From Henckelia pumila (taxonomy: Eukaryota; Streptophyta; Magnoliopsida; Lamiales; Gesneriaceae): a DNA stretch of 64,000 nt. The DNA lies in the NCBI RefSeq assembly GCF_033568475.1, contig NC_133121.1:136556375-136620374 (forward strand). The letters are read 5' to 3'. The notes beneath the pieces were generated by a model. That model was given only the letters and a program-made list of their open reading frames with translations. It did not search any database and was not told the origin of the DNA. Both the position numbers and the translations under genes were made by a program. Shown here piece by piece: positions 48,601-61,186 of this stretch (the stretch's first letter is position 1; each line of letters starts with the position of its first letter).

Positions 48601-49168
48601 TTCGAGCACATATATTTTGTAGAAAGTTGTGCTCCACTTTCAAAGTGTCTCATCTCCTTGAAGTAGTTTAGTGGTGGAAATAAAAATCTTGATGTCATTT
48701 GCATCTGATGTTAAAAAAATTATTTTTAAATAATATTCGGTATAGAAATAGCTTAAAGTTAGCATATATCGGATAAATTCCGGCATAATCTTTGCCTATT
48801 TTAGCACATAAAGAGGGTATTCGAGCACATATATTTGGAAGAAAGTTGTGCTCTACTTTCAAAGTATCTCATCTCCTTGAAGTAGTTTAGTGGTGGAAAT
48901 AAAAATCTTGATGTCATTTGCATCTAATGTTAAAGAAATTATTTTTACATAATATTCGGTATAGAAATAGCTTAAAGTTAGCATATATCGGATAAATGCC
49001 GACATAATCTTGGCCTATTTTAGCACATAATGAGGGTATTCGAGCACATATATTTGGTAGAAAGTTGTGCTCCACTTTCAAAGTATCTCATCTCCTTGAA
49101 GTAGTTTAGTGATGGAAATAAAAATCTTGATGTCATTTGCATCTAATGTCAAAGAAATTATTTTTACA
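45679..49168. repeat. Tandem array, 16 copies of a 219-bp unit, inside the MULE
   Basis: The anchor TTAGCACATAACGAGG recurs at 45761, 45980, 46199, 46417, 46635, 46854, 47073, 47292, 47511, 47715, 47934, 48144, 48363, 48582, 48801 and 49020. The step is 218-219 bp, with two shorter steps (204 and 210) caused by the same type of deletion after the ATAATATT block. Copies differ by only a few bases each, so amplification was recent or homogenised. Neither strand codes; short minus ORFs are repeats of the unit. It lies between the two MULE genes, downstream of both. Confidence 0.95.
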
Positions 49169-50097
49169 TGAAATTCTTATTTAATACATGTACTAATTAT
49201 TGTTATTTGATAACACCTTGGTATTATGTAAGTAAAGGTGATTTAAAATCCGCATGAATTCGTGATAACACAATTTCTACCGTTCTCGTAGGAAAAAATG
49301 CTGAATGTTAAAAATATTTGAATTATCATAATATATCACAAAATAACGCGATAAAATAGCCATTGATAGTTTGTTAAATTATAATAAGTCGAGAAACTAG
49401 AACTTAGTCATTGACAGATTGTTATATTTCAGTAATATTATATCCTATTTTGTCAAAACCCATGTCCCTTGTCGTCGCCCTGTAGATAGATTAATTCCTT
49501 CGGCCATGGGTTTTGATGGATGTTTCTTGCGTGAGGAGGAGTGGGTTTAGAAGGGAGAAGAATGATCCGTGACATATATATGGAATTCTATTAGTGACAA
49601 ATATTAATTTAGTGAAAATAATCACAATGCAAGCAGAAGTTTATACTCACTAGCAAACAAAGATATGACAAGAAAGTAAAATTGGGCAAAAATGATACAA
49701 ATTTAAATTGTCTACAAAATATGCAAATTCATGTTTGCAACAGAAAGTATACCTACCCAGAACAAGAAGAAATAAGTCACTGAAAACAAGTCGAAATTCA
49801 TCACCACCATATAGGTACATGGCTTACGACTAACATAATAGAAAAAAATAAAATAGAGTCTCGCAAAAGGATCAAGGGTATGATGCATCACCAATACTTC
49901 CACCGGATCGAGTAAACCGTTTTGTATACGTGGTTTCACAAAGTCTGTGATCTACCATCCTCCTTTTCCTATGAATTAGAAAACATATTAGTTTCTTTTT
50001 TCAAATAAATCATAATATTTCAAGACACAAATATAGGATGAAAATATTACTTGTACGCAAAACTACCAAAACATGTTAACAAAACATAATCCAAAGG
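49169..50097. other. Spacer between satellite and transposase pseudogene
   Basis: AT-rich and without recognisable coding sequence; it would contain the transposase 3' UTR. One minus ORF (49712-49939) shows no family similarity. Confidence 0.5.
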
Positions 50098-52571
50098 CTA
50101 GGAAATGGGTTCTTTGCAACTTCGTTGATTGTGGCCTTGTTTACGACACCGACCACACTTTGACGCCTGAAGTACTACTTGCGATGGTATCCTTTGAGTT
50201 CTTCTTCGACCAGGTTGGCTTCAAACATCGGGAGGATTGATTACAAGCATGTGACTGACATTGGATTCATGCATTTCAAATGTAGGAATTGGATTTAGGA
50301 TTCCTGCGTAACTTTCACGATATAACTCCATCGTAAAGTATTTGTCACAAAAGTCATATATAGACAATGACTTGGACTCTATCGCGGCACATGCATGCTT
50401 GCATGGAAGTCTATTAAGCTGCCAGGCTTTGCAAGAACAACTTGTAGAAAACAAATCAACAACTAACGATTTGTCCACGTCCACAACCTCAAAACTCCAA
50501 CCACTTGCCTTGCGTACTTGCAAGTTGCAAGATTCAGCATATGTTCTTGCAAGAACATTCTATTTTTATGGACTCAACCTTTTGTTCATCTTCATTGTCG
50601 CTTCACGTCGTCTGTGCATCATGTCCATAATTTGAATGCGTATGTGGTCCACCATGCCCACAATAGGGAGAAACCGTGCCGCTTTAACCCAACTATTCCA
50701 ACACTCAGCCATATTATTGTTTATTACAACCCATCGATTTTCACGAAACAATGCATATGCCCACCTTTCTGGACATGAATTGACAATGAAGTCTCTGGAA
50801 AGTGGCATTGACGTAAGAATATTGTTAATATGTTGTTCAAACTCCGATTTCGATGGAGCATATGCAGCTTTTTTGAACACAGATGACCAATGTTTCTTGT
50901 TGTGAAGCGGGTATCTTCGCATCACCTACGTACAAAAAACGTATAAAAGATTGTAAACAAAAAAATATATAATACTATAATATTTTTAAAAAATGTGTCA
51001 CGACAAAAACATTAAATTATTTACCAACCTGTTTCACAAAATTATCTACCAAATGACGTAGACAATAAACATGTTGACTGCTTGGGAATATTAACTCAAG
51101 ACCCTTGATTATTCCGGGATGCCGATCAGAGAAAAAAGTGTACTCATCGAACCTCGTAGAATTATGTAAACACAGAGCATCTTTAAGTTGGAAACAAAAC
51201 CATCTCCAATTATCATCATTTTTAGCATCCACAACTGCGTACGCTAATGTAAAAAAATCATCATTATCATCTTTCACAACCAATGGCCTATATCCATGGA
51301 CAAAACCAGTTGCACATGCATTGAAGCATATGAATAGCCGTTTAAATTTATTACTGCATTGTTCAATTTCACACTCAACAATACTTTCAGGATTAGTTTC
51401 TTTGATGGCACTACAATACCATCTTAATTTATCATAAGACTCATCATCCATACCGTGAATGTCATGCATAGCCAATTCTTTCCCTTTCCAAGCCTTGTGG
51501 TAACTGAGCTCGACTCCAAAATCTCTTTGTATATCTTTCAAAATCATACATGGTCGATATGACGGCTCTCCCCTCAGTCTTTCCACCACAATATTAGAAA
51601 CCCAAGCAGAATCAGCTCTAGGATGTCCTCTAGAACGAAGATTGTCATCTCCACATGTATGTATCAGATTACATTTTCTAATGCCAAAGAGATTGTCAGC
51701 TTTATGTCGCGAGGCATAAATTCTCCAAGAACAATTGTTAGCAGCGCACACACAAGAATGATCTTCTCATTATCATTCTTTTTGTACAAAAAAGAACGTC
51801 TCGTACTAATTGCATAATTTTTAGCATAAACTCTAAATTCAGCCGCGTCTTTAAAAACCTGACCCTCTCCACGGATGCAGTAACTCCAAACGTCTATGGA
51901 GTTTCTTAAAAAACCAACTTCAAGATGATTATCATTACTACTCACCATCTCATCTTCACATTCAACCCTATTTTAAGTAATGGAAATATATGTTAACCTT
52001 CCATTTTGTACCTTCTACAAAATTATTAATGTAAGACAAATGAAATAATACTAGAGATCAAGATAACAAAGAAATGGATCAGTTATTTGACAAACTATAA
52101 CCGATACATCATCAAGATTCATAACAAGCACACTCACAACATATCTCCACAAAACATACGATATAAAACAAGAAGAGAAAAATATATCATAAGTTGTACC
52201 ATGTAGATGACTTACCAAATCCATGTGAGAAGTACATATTAATAAATAACTTTTTACCTCTGTAGATTGCAGCCTTCCATTTCGTCCTTTCTCACTGCCC
52301 TCATATTAATTATTGTCAGTTTCATAGATGTGTGAAGATGAGTCATGATACGAACATCATCATCTTCATTCAACGTCACATACTTCTTTTGATGAGGGGC
52401 TAGATATTGTAGAGTCACGGTTTGCTGAGAAATATCCTTACATTTTCTCTCAATATTAAGGAACAACTCCATTAAACCAAAGCCATTAAAAATGGAAATC
52501 ATATAGAGCTCATTTTTATATTCGCAGCTACCCAGGAATGAAAAATTTGATGATCCAGATCCAGATTCCAT
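50098..52571 (-). pseudogene. mudrA-type MULE transposase
   Basis: Minus-strand pieces in order. A PB1-like N-terminal exon (52571-52254, with LQYLAPHQKKYVTLNEDDDV) is followed by a MuDR N-terminal region (51948-51664) and a transposase exon (51751-51017, with CAANNCSWRIYASRHKADN and FFSDRHPGIIKGLE). Then come an exon with NNNMAECWNSWV (50925-50566), a SWIM zinc finger CSCKAWQLNRLPCKH (near 50400-50450) and a C-terminal zinc knuckle CGRCRKQGHNQRSC (near 50120-50165). The second Asp (SDRHPG) and the Glu (MAEC) of the DDE triad are visible. The stretch that normally lies between GYRPL and the following small-residue strand, holding the first Asp, is missing, apparently an in-frame loss of about 20 codons. 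A frame change near 51700 and an in-frame stop before the zinc knuckle (near 50220) are also present, so this copy is inactive. Confidence 0.88.
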
Positions 52572-53316
52572 TGTGCCAATAAATCAAACAAGTATCTGCG
52601 CCAACTGAGTGGTTAAATTTTTTAATGAAAATTACTAAATAAATAATTTTAAATAATTATTCACAAAAAAGCAGAATAAAAAAGATCTTCATTTATAAAT
52701 TCATAAAACATTTACCAAATATAATAAAAGTATTTATAAATTATAAAAACATTATAACAACAAAATTATAATACATACAACTAAAAAAAGAGTGACCTTA
52801 CGACAAATATATTACAATAATAACCACTAAAAAAAACACATAAATTTGAACAAAATACACAACAATCAAGGACAATTTGAAAAAAATAAATAATTCGAAG
52901 TACAATTACCAGCAGACCAATAACATGTAGATGAATCACACAAACATAAGTCTTACACTTAAACCAACTCAAACTAAAGAAAATCCAAACATGTCCTACT
53001 GTTAGAGATTTATCTTTTTTCACTTTCTAGATTTTTCGTTATGATAAAATCTTGATAAGTAAAAAATAATGATCCAAAACAAATATTTAGGAATCACTTC
53101 ATAAATATAATAACATATATTAGTCATCATTGAATCATAACATTAAATTCACAAAATAATAACAGTAAACTGACATTAAAAACAAATTGAACTTAAAACA
53201 CCACACCAGTTCAACTATAATCATAAAATATCAGCACATGTTGACTCCACATAAATATCATCATTTATTTAACAATTGATGTCAGTCTCATAATTTCCAA
53301 CACAACAAACAATCAG

Positions 53317-53370
<54 letters not shown>

Positions 53371-53513
53371 TTACCATTGACACAAAGTAGATTGAAAGCA
53401 AATTAATCAACGCACCACGCAAGGAGTTCGAATGCAAAAAATAAATCAGTCACCTTATTCCTTCGCCCTTTAATGACGGCAAAATGTAGCTTAAAAACTT
53501 GGATAAAATGAAT
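52572..53513. other. MULE internal non-coding region
   Basis: AT-rich sequence between the transposase start and the right TIR. It includes a (TA)n tract at 53320-53368; no gene is seen. It presumably contains the transposase promoter. Confidence 0.5.
53320..53368. repeat. (TA)n microsatellite
   Basis: About 24 TA units inside the MULE. Confidence 0.95.
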
Positions 53514-54336
53514 ATAAATCAATACTTTGTCATCTTCATCGTTTTACAAATTCAAATAATCATCTACTCTATAATCATGACTTGCAAAATGGAATCAGCG
53601 AGGCTTCAATTTTTTTAAAAAAAACAAAAATAGATTGAGAGCGTTTTGAATAGAGTCACTACTGCCTCTTATAAAATGTTTGAGCAAAATACTCTACTTC
53701 TACTGCTACTGCTTCTTTGATTCGGTCATTCAACAACGTTCAAAACAACAAAATCCATTACATGCGCACCAAGAAAATTGAATCAAAATCACGGGCATAA
53801 CAGTGAAAAAGCAAATCCAGGAGAACGACAGAAAAAACGACAGGGATTACAGATATCGATTCAAGGATTTCTGATGTCCTCTTCTTTCACTTGCACAGGT
53901 ACAGGTTAGACTGCCCCTCGTGCTCTTCCAGTCCTTCGTCGTCCAAGGGGCTAGTGATTTACTGTAGAATTCGTGAAATAGAGGAGAGGAGAAATCGTGA
54001 AGTGAAGATCGTATCCACGAGAAGGAAAAAAACGAAATAAAGAATGAGGGGAGAAGATGATTTACCGTAGAATTTTTAGAAAAAAATTTCGCTTCCTCTA
54101 CAGGCGCCTTCGTCTTCCATAGCTACGGATTTACTGTGCGTGAAAGAGGGGATGAGAAAGAAGGGTAAAAAACGAGAAGGTAAGGAAGAAAGATAAATAT
54201 AAATTAACGTGATTTGTTGACTAGGGATCTCAAACAAATAATTTATGAGTATCAGGGACTACAGTAATGAATTTAGGGACATGGAGACTGATTGTAAATG
54301 TGTGTTTGGGTATAGGGATTTATCACCAAATCCCCC
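53514..54336 (-). repeat. Right terminal inverted repeat of the MULE
   Basis: Reverse complement of the left TIR; both TIRs contain the GACTGATTGTAAATGTG/CACATTTACAATCAGTC block and the CTTCGTCGTCCAAGGGGCTA block in opposite orientation. Confidence 0.9.
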
Positions 54337-54345
54337 TTTATTTAT

Positions 54346-56125
54346 TTATTATAAATTCAATCTCGTACACCTAAAAGCTATAAATCAACGGAAAATTGAA
54401 CGGCCGTTTGCTTCTCGAGTTAGTATCAATGTTTGGTGGTGTATGTAAATGATTTAGAAAAAATGACCGTGGATTGTTTTTTTACAAAATTTGTAAATAC
54501 AATTCATAATCATTTATTCAATCATTCGAAAATATTTTTTTTTTATTGATTAGCTCGTATCATTATTAGTAAAAATAAGTCAATGATATTATATTATCCA
54601 ACCAAGATGAAGATTTAGTGTTCACCCCATAAAAATGTGTAGAAAATGAAATAACAAATTGTGCTAAAAAATTAGTCACGCGAGTAACTGAACATTTAGC
54701 ACCTGGCCTGATGTAAACAAACTATCATTGGCGTCACCATCATATCACGTTATGATATTATCATGCGAACAAATTTAATGATATTTATTTATTCTATCTG
54801 TTGACTGTGAGTCACATAAAAAATCACGAACATAAAAACAAACTTGAATTGTTAGACAAAAATTTGTATAACACTTTAAAATCAAATTTGCATCCAAAAT
54901 ATTTGGATGGATTTGATTAGAATTCAACTTCTCAAATCAATTATATTTATTTTATTCAAAATTAGAATAATTATTTGATTCATTCAGGTACGAAGAATCG
55001 ACTGGCGATGACAATTGAGAATCAAATTGTAATTGAATTGTTTTTAGATAATTCATCTTGAACCATTAAAAAAAATTAAAATAATCGAAAATAGTGAACG
55101 ATTCATTTATTTAGTCAACCCTTTTTTGATTATTTTATTTTATCAAAACGTACCCACTCGTGGGCTGGCAGCCAGTCGCAACATCCATGGGCTTCACAAT
55201 TTGGACTAATTCTAAAACATCACTGCATTATCATCTAAATCAAATATATTATAGCTATTCGTAAATATTCGCTGTGTGTTTGCGGGGTGTGTTTGCGGGG
55301 CGTGTGACGAAAATTTGATTTTTTTTATTAAATTTAATTTTTAATAAAAAAATTTAATAAATTTATATATTATAATAAGAAAAATTGTTTTTTTGGGTAA
55401 AGAATAATGAACATAGGAAACGAGTAAAAAAAGGTAAAAAACAAGATAACCGTGAGAAACAGTTAAAACTGTTATATATTATATCAGTTATTTCTCACTT
55501 ATTTTTTTATTTACTATAATTTGAAATTTGAAAATAGATAGAAATTAAGATTAACGTTATGGTTATGATGTCATACGAAGAAATATGTATAAATTAAAAA
55601 AACTGTTTAGACAGTTAGATTAAAAAAAAATAAAATTATCACCAAATCAAATCCACTAAAACATTCAATATTAAGAAACTTGTCAGAAAATAAAATTTTT
55701 TTAATTCAAAATATTTTACCCCAAATTATAAATAAAATCAGTATTTTTTCGTCCAGTCTCCATAGAACTCCAAACAGCGTAGCGGAGCTTCGTCTACCGA
55801 GAAAAAAAGGCCAAAAACACGCAGTAAGTCGCCGCCTCTCCGCCGCCGTTCGCGGTCTCCCAGCTTGAAGTGGTCGGTAGTAATCTTTAATTTACCGAGG
55901 GGCTTCGTGAGTTTTGTTTCGTATGGATTGACAGTGCGTCTTAGCTTATTTTTGTGGAAATAATTAGGTTTAGTTTTGCTATTGCGTGCAGTGTTGTGTG
56001 TTCAACGCTTTCCGTGTCTAAATTGTGAGTTTTGTGGAGAATCTGAATGTATAATGCATAAAACTCGTGCTTTTATAAACCTAAACTGTAAATTTTGGAA
56101 TTTTGCAGTTGTTGGATTAAACATC
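54346..56125. other. Spacer and 5' region of the UCH gene
   Basis: Mostly AT-rich up to about 55700, with a short tandem GTGTTTGCGGGG duplication near 55277. 55750-55870 turns GC-rich (GCCGCCTCTCCGCCGCCG) and probably holds the untranslated first exon of the downstream UCH gene, whose intron would end at TTTTGCAG (56108). Confidence 0.5.
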
Positions 56126-59100
56126 ATGTCTTGGTGCACTATTGAGTCGGATCCTGGTATGTTTTTCTTTGGTGTTTCATATTATGTTCCTGTTTGTTGA
56201 AATGGAATGTCTTGGCTAATTTGTTTTTTGCTAAGTGGGAGGCGTCTGAATTTCACTATTTTTTTGGCGTTCAAGGGTCGGTATTTTATAGCAAAAATTC
56301 AATTATTTTTTGCATCTTTGATTGGAAAATTTTGATTCCTGACATATCCTTATTTCATTCACGTACAACATGAGAAAGAACACTAATGTAGAACCCAATG
56401 GTGTTTTTTTTTTGCGCTCTCATCTATAATTTAGTATTCTAATACTTGTTTTGTTGGAGTGTTTAAGGGATGGTTGGAATGAAATTTGTACTCGTAAAGT
56501 TGTTTATCTTCATTATGCAGTCATGCATAGTTGTTGTTTTATATTGGTTTTCCCATAAATTTTTTCACTCAGTGACAAGGACGCATCTCTTCATATCCTC
56601 GATTACATATCTCTACTCCTGTAAAGGATAATGCATGGATTCTAATGTTTTGCTTGAACTCATTTGATCTTAAGTACTAAAACCATAAATGTAGCCAAAG
56701 AAACGGTCTCGATATTTAGGGCGAAGTTTAGTAGCCTTGGTGTATAGACACATGGGCGGAGCCAGCTAAGGAGCCCACACTGGGCCCAAAAAAAAATGTT
56801 GTATATATATATAGGCCCAGAACATTATATATATATATATATATATATACACTAGCAATTTAATGCAATTTGTGCACAAAATTAATTTTTTGCGTGAAAT
56901 TTATTGAGGTTGAAGTATCTTTGAATTTAATATAATTTTATGTTTTGGTATCTCACTAACATGATCTTACTTAATATATATAGTGTGTGTATATATTTTG
57001 TATAATTTTAGATTCAAATTTTTAAGTTTTAATTTATATGCTATTATTTATATGCTTAGTTGTTCACGCTAAACCCAAAAAAATACTGACTATTTTTCTT
57101 TTTATAAATTTTTAGACCCAAATTTTAGATTCAAATTTTTACCTCATCTACACAGTTTATACAATGTATTTTCCTCACGAGTCACGAGTGTCATGCGTTT
57201 TGAATTTTGATTAACAACCATTACAATTCATATTACTTGTTTCATATTTCAAATTCTTTACAAAACCCACAATTTCACCAAATTTTAGGTCTACTTTTTT
57301 CATTCAATGTTTGTCAATTATTAAACTGTTTTTAGATTGTCTCTTTTTTGCTATCAGGAGTGAATATAATTCATGCTTATTTTTCGAATGTAGAGTTTAC
57401 ATTTTCTATCAAATTTACTTTTGATTACTGATTTATGTACGTAATGTTCTTCGTCATTTTTTTTGGCGTTTTTCCATCAAGTAAATGTGCTTCTGACCAT
57501 GTGTAGTTTGTGTTCGAACTTAAGACACATTATTTATGGTTGTCGATTAAAATGTGGTTTTTTTTGCGTTATAATTATAATATATTGTTGTCTACACTCA
57601 ACCAAAATCCTAGCTCCACATGATTGCAGAAGTGTCATCCAAAAGGTATACTTCCTTAGAAAGCTACAGAGGCAAGTAATTTTGACTTCTGATTTCTGAA
57701 TCTCGAGTTTTAGTAAACCAATTGTGAACGATGTATTCACCCTAATTTTGAATCTTATTTTCTGTGAAAATTTGGCTTCTTTTCTGTTTTTGAAACATAG
57801 CTCAGCAATCTTCCGTTTGTTCTTAAATTTTCGACACCTTTCTAAATGTCCCCAGTAAACTTGAGAAAACAGCTTTTATATTCCTTGTTCAAGACTATGA
57901 ATTATGCTAAAGTTCTTTCTCCTGCATTTGTTTTGGCTTTTTCCTTAAATTGACTCTGTTGGAACACTCTTTTGAGATGCTATTCTGCGCTTGGAACATG
58001 AAACCCAAATTTTGCATTCCGTTGTATTGAGTTTTCTTTCTTGCTGCAGGAGTTTTCACCGAACTCATTCAGCAGATGCAAGTTAAAGGTGTTCAGGTAT
58101 TGTTCTTGATGCATATTCATCTTGCTAGGTGCTCTGAAATTGAGATTGTATTGCTTAGATATGCTATTCAGCATTACTCATAATAGGATTTCCTTTTGTT
58201 TTGGAAAATCTTTTTCGTTGAATTTTGGATGATCTGAACTTGAAAACTCTAGTTTAAGTAAACAGTTGGAAATGGGAAGATTGGAATATATATAAGGTTC
58301 TGTTTCCTTTTTATTTTTTGGGGGTTGGGGGTAAGCATTGGGTTTTAAATGATTGGAATGTGGTCAGATTTGAAGAAAGAAAAGATTATTGCTTCAGTAA
58401 GGCATCTCAAGGAACATCTGAAATTGCCCTGTGTTTTGCCGCAACAATTTCACACTTACTGCAGAAATATTAGATGGGTTAAGCTGTTCTGCCTGATGAA
58501 CAGATAGGACTAGATGAATATAAGTGCTTCCAAATCCAGACTATAAGCTAGATAAGCTCAAAGATGCTTTTGAGTTGTTGGGTTCCTGGGGAGAACCCTC
58601 TTTGGACTCGGAAAAAGGTTAATATGTTCACATCCTACTTTCTGGTGATCAGTTTTATTTTACTTCATGGCATTTAACTATTTATTAAAAACCAAATCCA
58701 ATTGTTTGTTCATGTATCCAAAAGAAAGACATTATTTTTACCCTCTAGGAGGTCTCTATACTCTGATGCTTAGAGCCTCAGCCTCAGCTTCAAGAGTCAT
58801 AATACTGAAGATTTTGGTAGTTATTATTTAATTTTGATCCCGTGTTGGAATTATCCTATGGAAAGTACTAGTATTTTCAATTTTGGTGTTAACTTCGGAG
58901 TAGCACCTAATTCAAAAATGGAAGTCTGGAAAGTATATTGGAGTTATCTTGTGACAAGCATTCGTTTCTTTCCCATATCCGTTACGAGAATTTTGCGAGC
59001 TGGACATGAATGAAAAAGTTATTGTTTGAATAACTAGTTTGGTTTAAGACTGAAGGAAAAATGGAATTCTGTTAGCTGGCTGACCTAGTTCTCTTGAATA

Positions 59101-60254
59101 TTTGTTTACTTATAATGGTTTAGCTTCCTTACTTTGCTATTCTCAAGCAGGTCGAGGAGTTGTATTCACTTGACCTCGATTCTCTAAATAGTCTACGGTA
59201 AATTGATTAATACAAGTCACTGTTAAAAAATCTTTCGTCATATTCTCTCTCATTAGCCAAAACTTTTTGGATCTCTGTTTTTCAGGCCAATATATGGGCT
59301 CATATTCCTCTTCAAATGGCGCCCTGGTGAAAAGGATGATCGCGTGGTTATTAAGGATCCAAGCCCAAACTTATTTTTTGCCAGCCAGGTTCATGTCCAC
59401 AACATTTATTTTGGCAGATATGAGATATGTTTAGTAGAATTCTAGGATAATGCAATATATCTTTTCTTTAATGATTATAGGTGATCAACAACGCTTGTGC
59501 CACACAAGCTATCCTGTCTATTCTGATTAACAGCCCTGACATTGATATTGGCCCAGAGCTGACCGCACTGAAAGAATTCACGAAAAACTTTCCACCTGAG
59601 CTTAAAGGTTTGGCTATCAATAATAGTGAAGCTATTCGTGTGGCACACAATAGTTTCGCGAGGCCTGAGCCCTTTGTACCTGAAGAGCAGAAGTCTGCTG
59701 GTAAAGACGATGATGTCTATCACTTCATAAGTTACATACCTGTTGATGGCATACTGTACGAGCTCGATGGACTGAAGGAGGGACCTATAAGCCTGGGACA
59801 GTGCCCCAATGGACAAGATGACGTGGAATGGCTACAAATGGTGCAACCAGTGATTCAAGAACGTATAGAGAGATACTCAAAGAACGAGATAAGGTTTAAT
59901 CTGCTTGCGATAATAAGGAACAGGAAAGAGATGTACACGGCGGAGCTCAAGGAACTCCAAAGGAAGAGGGAGCGAATTCTCCAGCAGCTTGCTGCCTTAC
60001 AGTCAGAAAGAATGATGGACGGCAGTAACATGGAATCGCTAAATATAACACTTTCAGAAACAAATGCTGGGATCGAAGCTGCTACTGAGAAGATACTGAT
60101 GGAGGAGGAAAAATTCAAGAAATGGAGAACTGAAAACATACGCCGTAAGCACAACTACATACCTTTCTTGTTCAACTTCTTAAAGATACTAGCTGAGAAG
60201 AAGCAGCTGAGACCCCTCATAGAGAAGGCCAAACAAAAAGCAACCAAATCCTAG
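56126..60254 (+). CDS. UCH2: Ubiquitin C-terminal hydrolase, UCH37/UCHL5 type
   Basis: Five coding exons: 56126-56156, 58050-58096, 59151-59197, 59286-59388 and 59481-60254, giving 333 residues. This is a C12 cysteine protease that removes ubiquitin and works with the 26S proteasome or chromatin complexes in other eukaryotes; the closest plant proteins are Arabidopsis UCH1/UCH2. The oxyanion Gln76 (FFASQ), catalytic Cys82 (NNACATQA), His157 (DDVYHFISY) and Asp172 (YELDGL) are all visible. The C-terminal half has a long helical, Lys/Glu-rich segment (residues about 215-300) and a ULD-like tail ending [19 protein letters not shown]. The start [17 protein letters not shown] is the family start. 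Intron 1 is 1.9 kb and contains a repeat scrap with a TA run (about 56750-56850). The gene lies downstream of the MULE in the + orientation. Confidence 0.95.
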
Positions 60255-61186
60255 AAGAGTGAGCTGCAGTCATTGACCTTTTTGCTTGATGACAACTGTT
60301 GATGATTCAGTAACTGAGTATTTATCTGGATATGTATCATATGGAATGCATATACTTTTACTTATGGATTAGTATTTAGGAATGCTTCTCTTTCTCTCCT
60401 CTCTTTCTTTGTTTAGTTGTGCCTACTGGACGAAGGCAGTCGATGTATGAGATGTTTAATAAGCTAAGCTATCGATAACATGATTGAGAATGAAGCATTT
60501 ACTGTAACTTAAAGATTTAAAATTTGTTCATAATTGTTTCGAGTGCATATAGTTCAAGCTCTAGTTACTGATGAAAAGACTCGGGTTATAATAACATTAA
60601 TTTAATAATATAAGGTAAATAATGTGAATTGAGCTTGGGCAACTCCGTTCATGTGATGAAATCGAACCATTCTCAGTCTCGAGTTTGGATGATTTAATAA
60701 TAGATTTGAGCCTGTCCAGGAATTGTAGTCTACTTGTGTACTCTTTAAAGATAAAAGCTACGTAATAATAAGAATCTGCCATATAACCATGATATGAAAG
60801 TGGCATTGATAAAAATCAATTATACACTTCAGGAGAAGAAAGTGAAAGGTGCAGTATCATTAACAGTGTGTGTAACCGCATGTTGCCCTTTACTTTCTTT
60901 CTTTTTTTGCCTCACAACACTTAAATGTGTTTTTTGGGCAAACAACTATAAGTTTTTGATGCTGAATCCCACTTTTCATTTTCTGCTGTCAAACTTCAAA
61001 AGAACAAAATATATACTTCATCCAGCTGATTTCGACTGATCAAGCGGACATTTGTATGGCACGCATCAACTGTTCCTTGTCTGTTCTATAAATTTCCTTT
61101 TACACTGGCTACAAACTTAGGCAAAAGCTGAATTTACTGACGAGAAACTAGTTACTTCAGCAAGTATCTTCAATAAGTGATACCGT
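60255..61186. other. Convergent intergenic region
   Basis: 3' ends of the UCH gene and the DDHD gene. Nothing further is recognised. Confidence 0.5.

Larger units (their letters stand above)
40869..54336. mobile_element. 13.5-kb Mutator-like element (MULE) with Ulp1-like gene
   Basis: The two ends are inverted copies of each other over about 820 bp (40869-41684 and 53514-54336), beginning CGGAGATTTGGTG on the left and, in reverse, GGGGGATTTGGTG on the right. The identical 9-bp sequence TTTATTTAT flanks the element (40860-40868 and 54337-54345), the target-duplication size of Mutator elements. Contents, left to right: an Ulp1-like protease pseudogene (plus), a 219-bp tandem array, and a mudrA-type transposase pseudogene (minus). 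This content recalls the Ulp1-carrying MULEs known as Kaonashi in Arabidopsis and CUMULE in melon. Both genes are decayed, so movement would need a transposase from elsewhere; the intact duplication and well-matched TIRs argue against great age. Confidence 0.92.

Noticed and set aside
45679-49168. Regular repeats that could be mistaken for a CRISPR array
   Set aside because: The units are contiguous 219-bp copies without unique spacers, inside a plant transposon.
51105-51437. Plus-strand ORF opposite the transposase
   Set aside because: Antisense shadow of the transposase exon.
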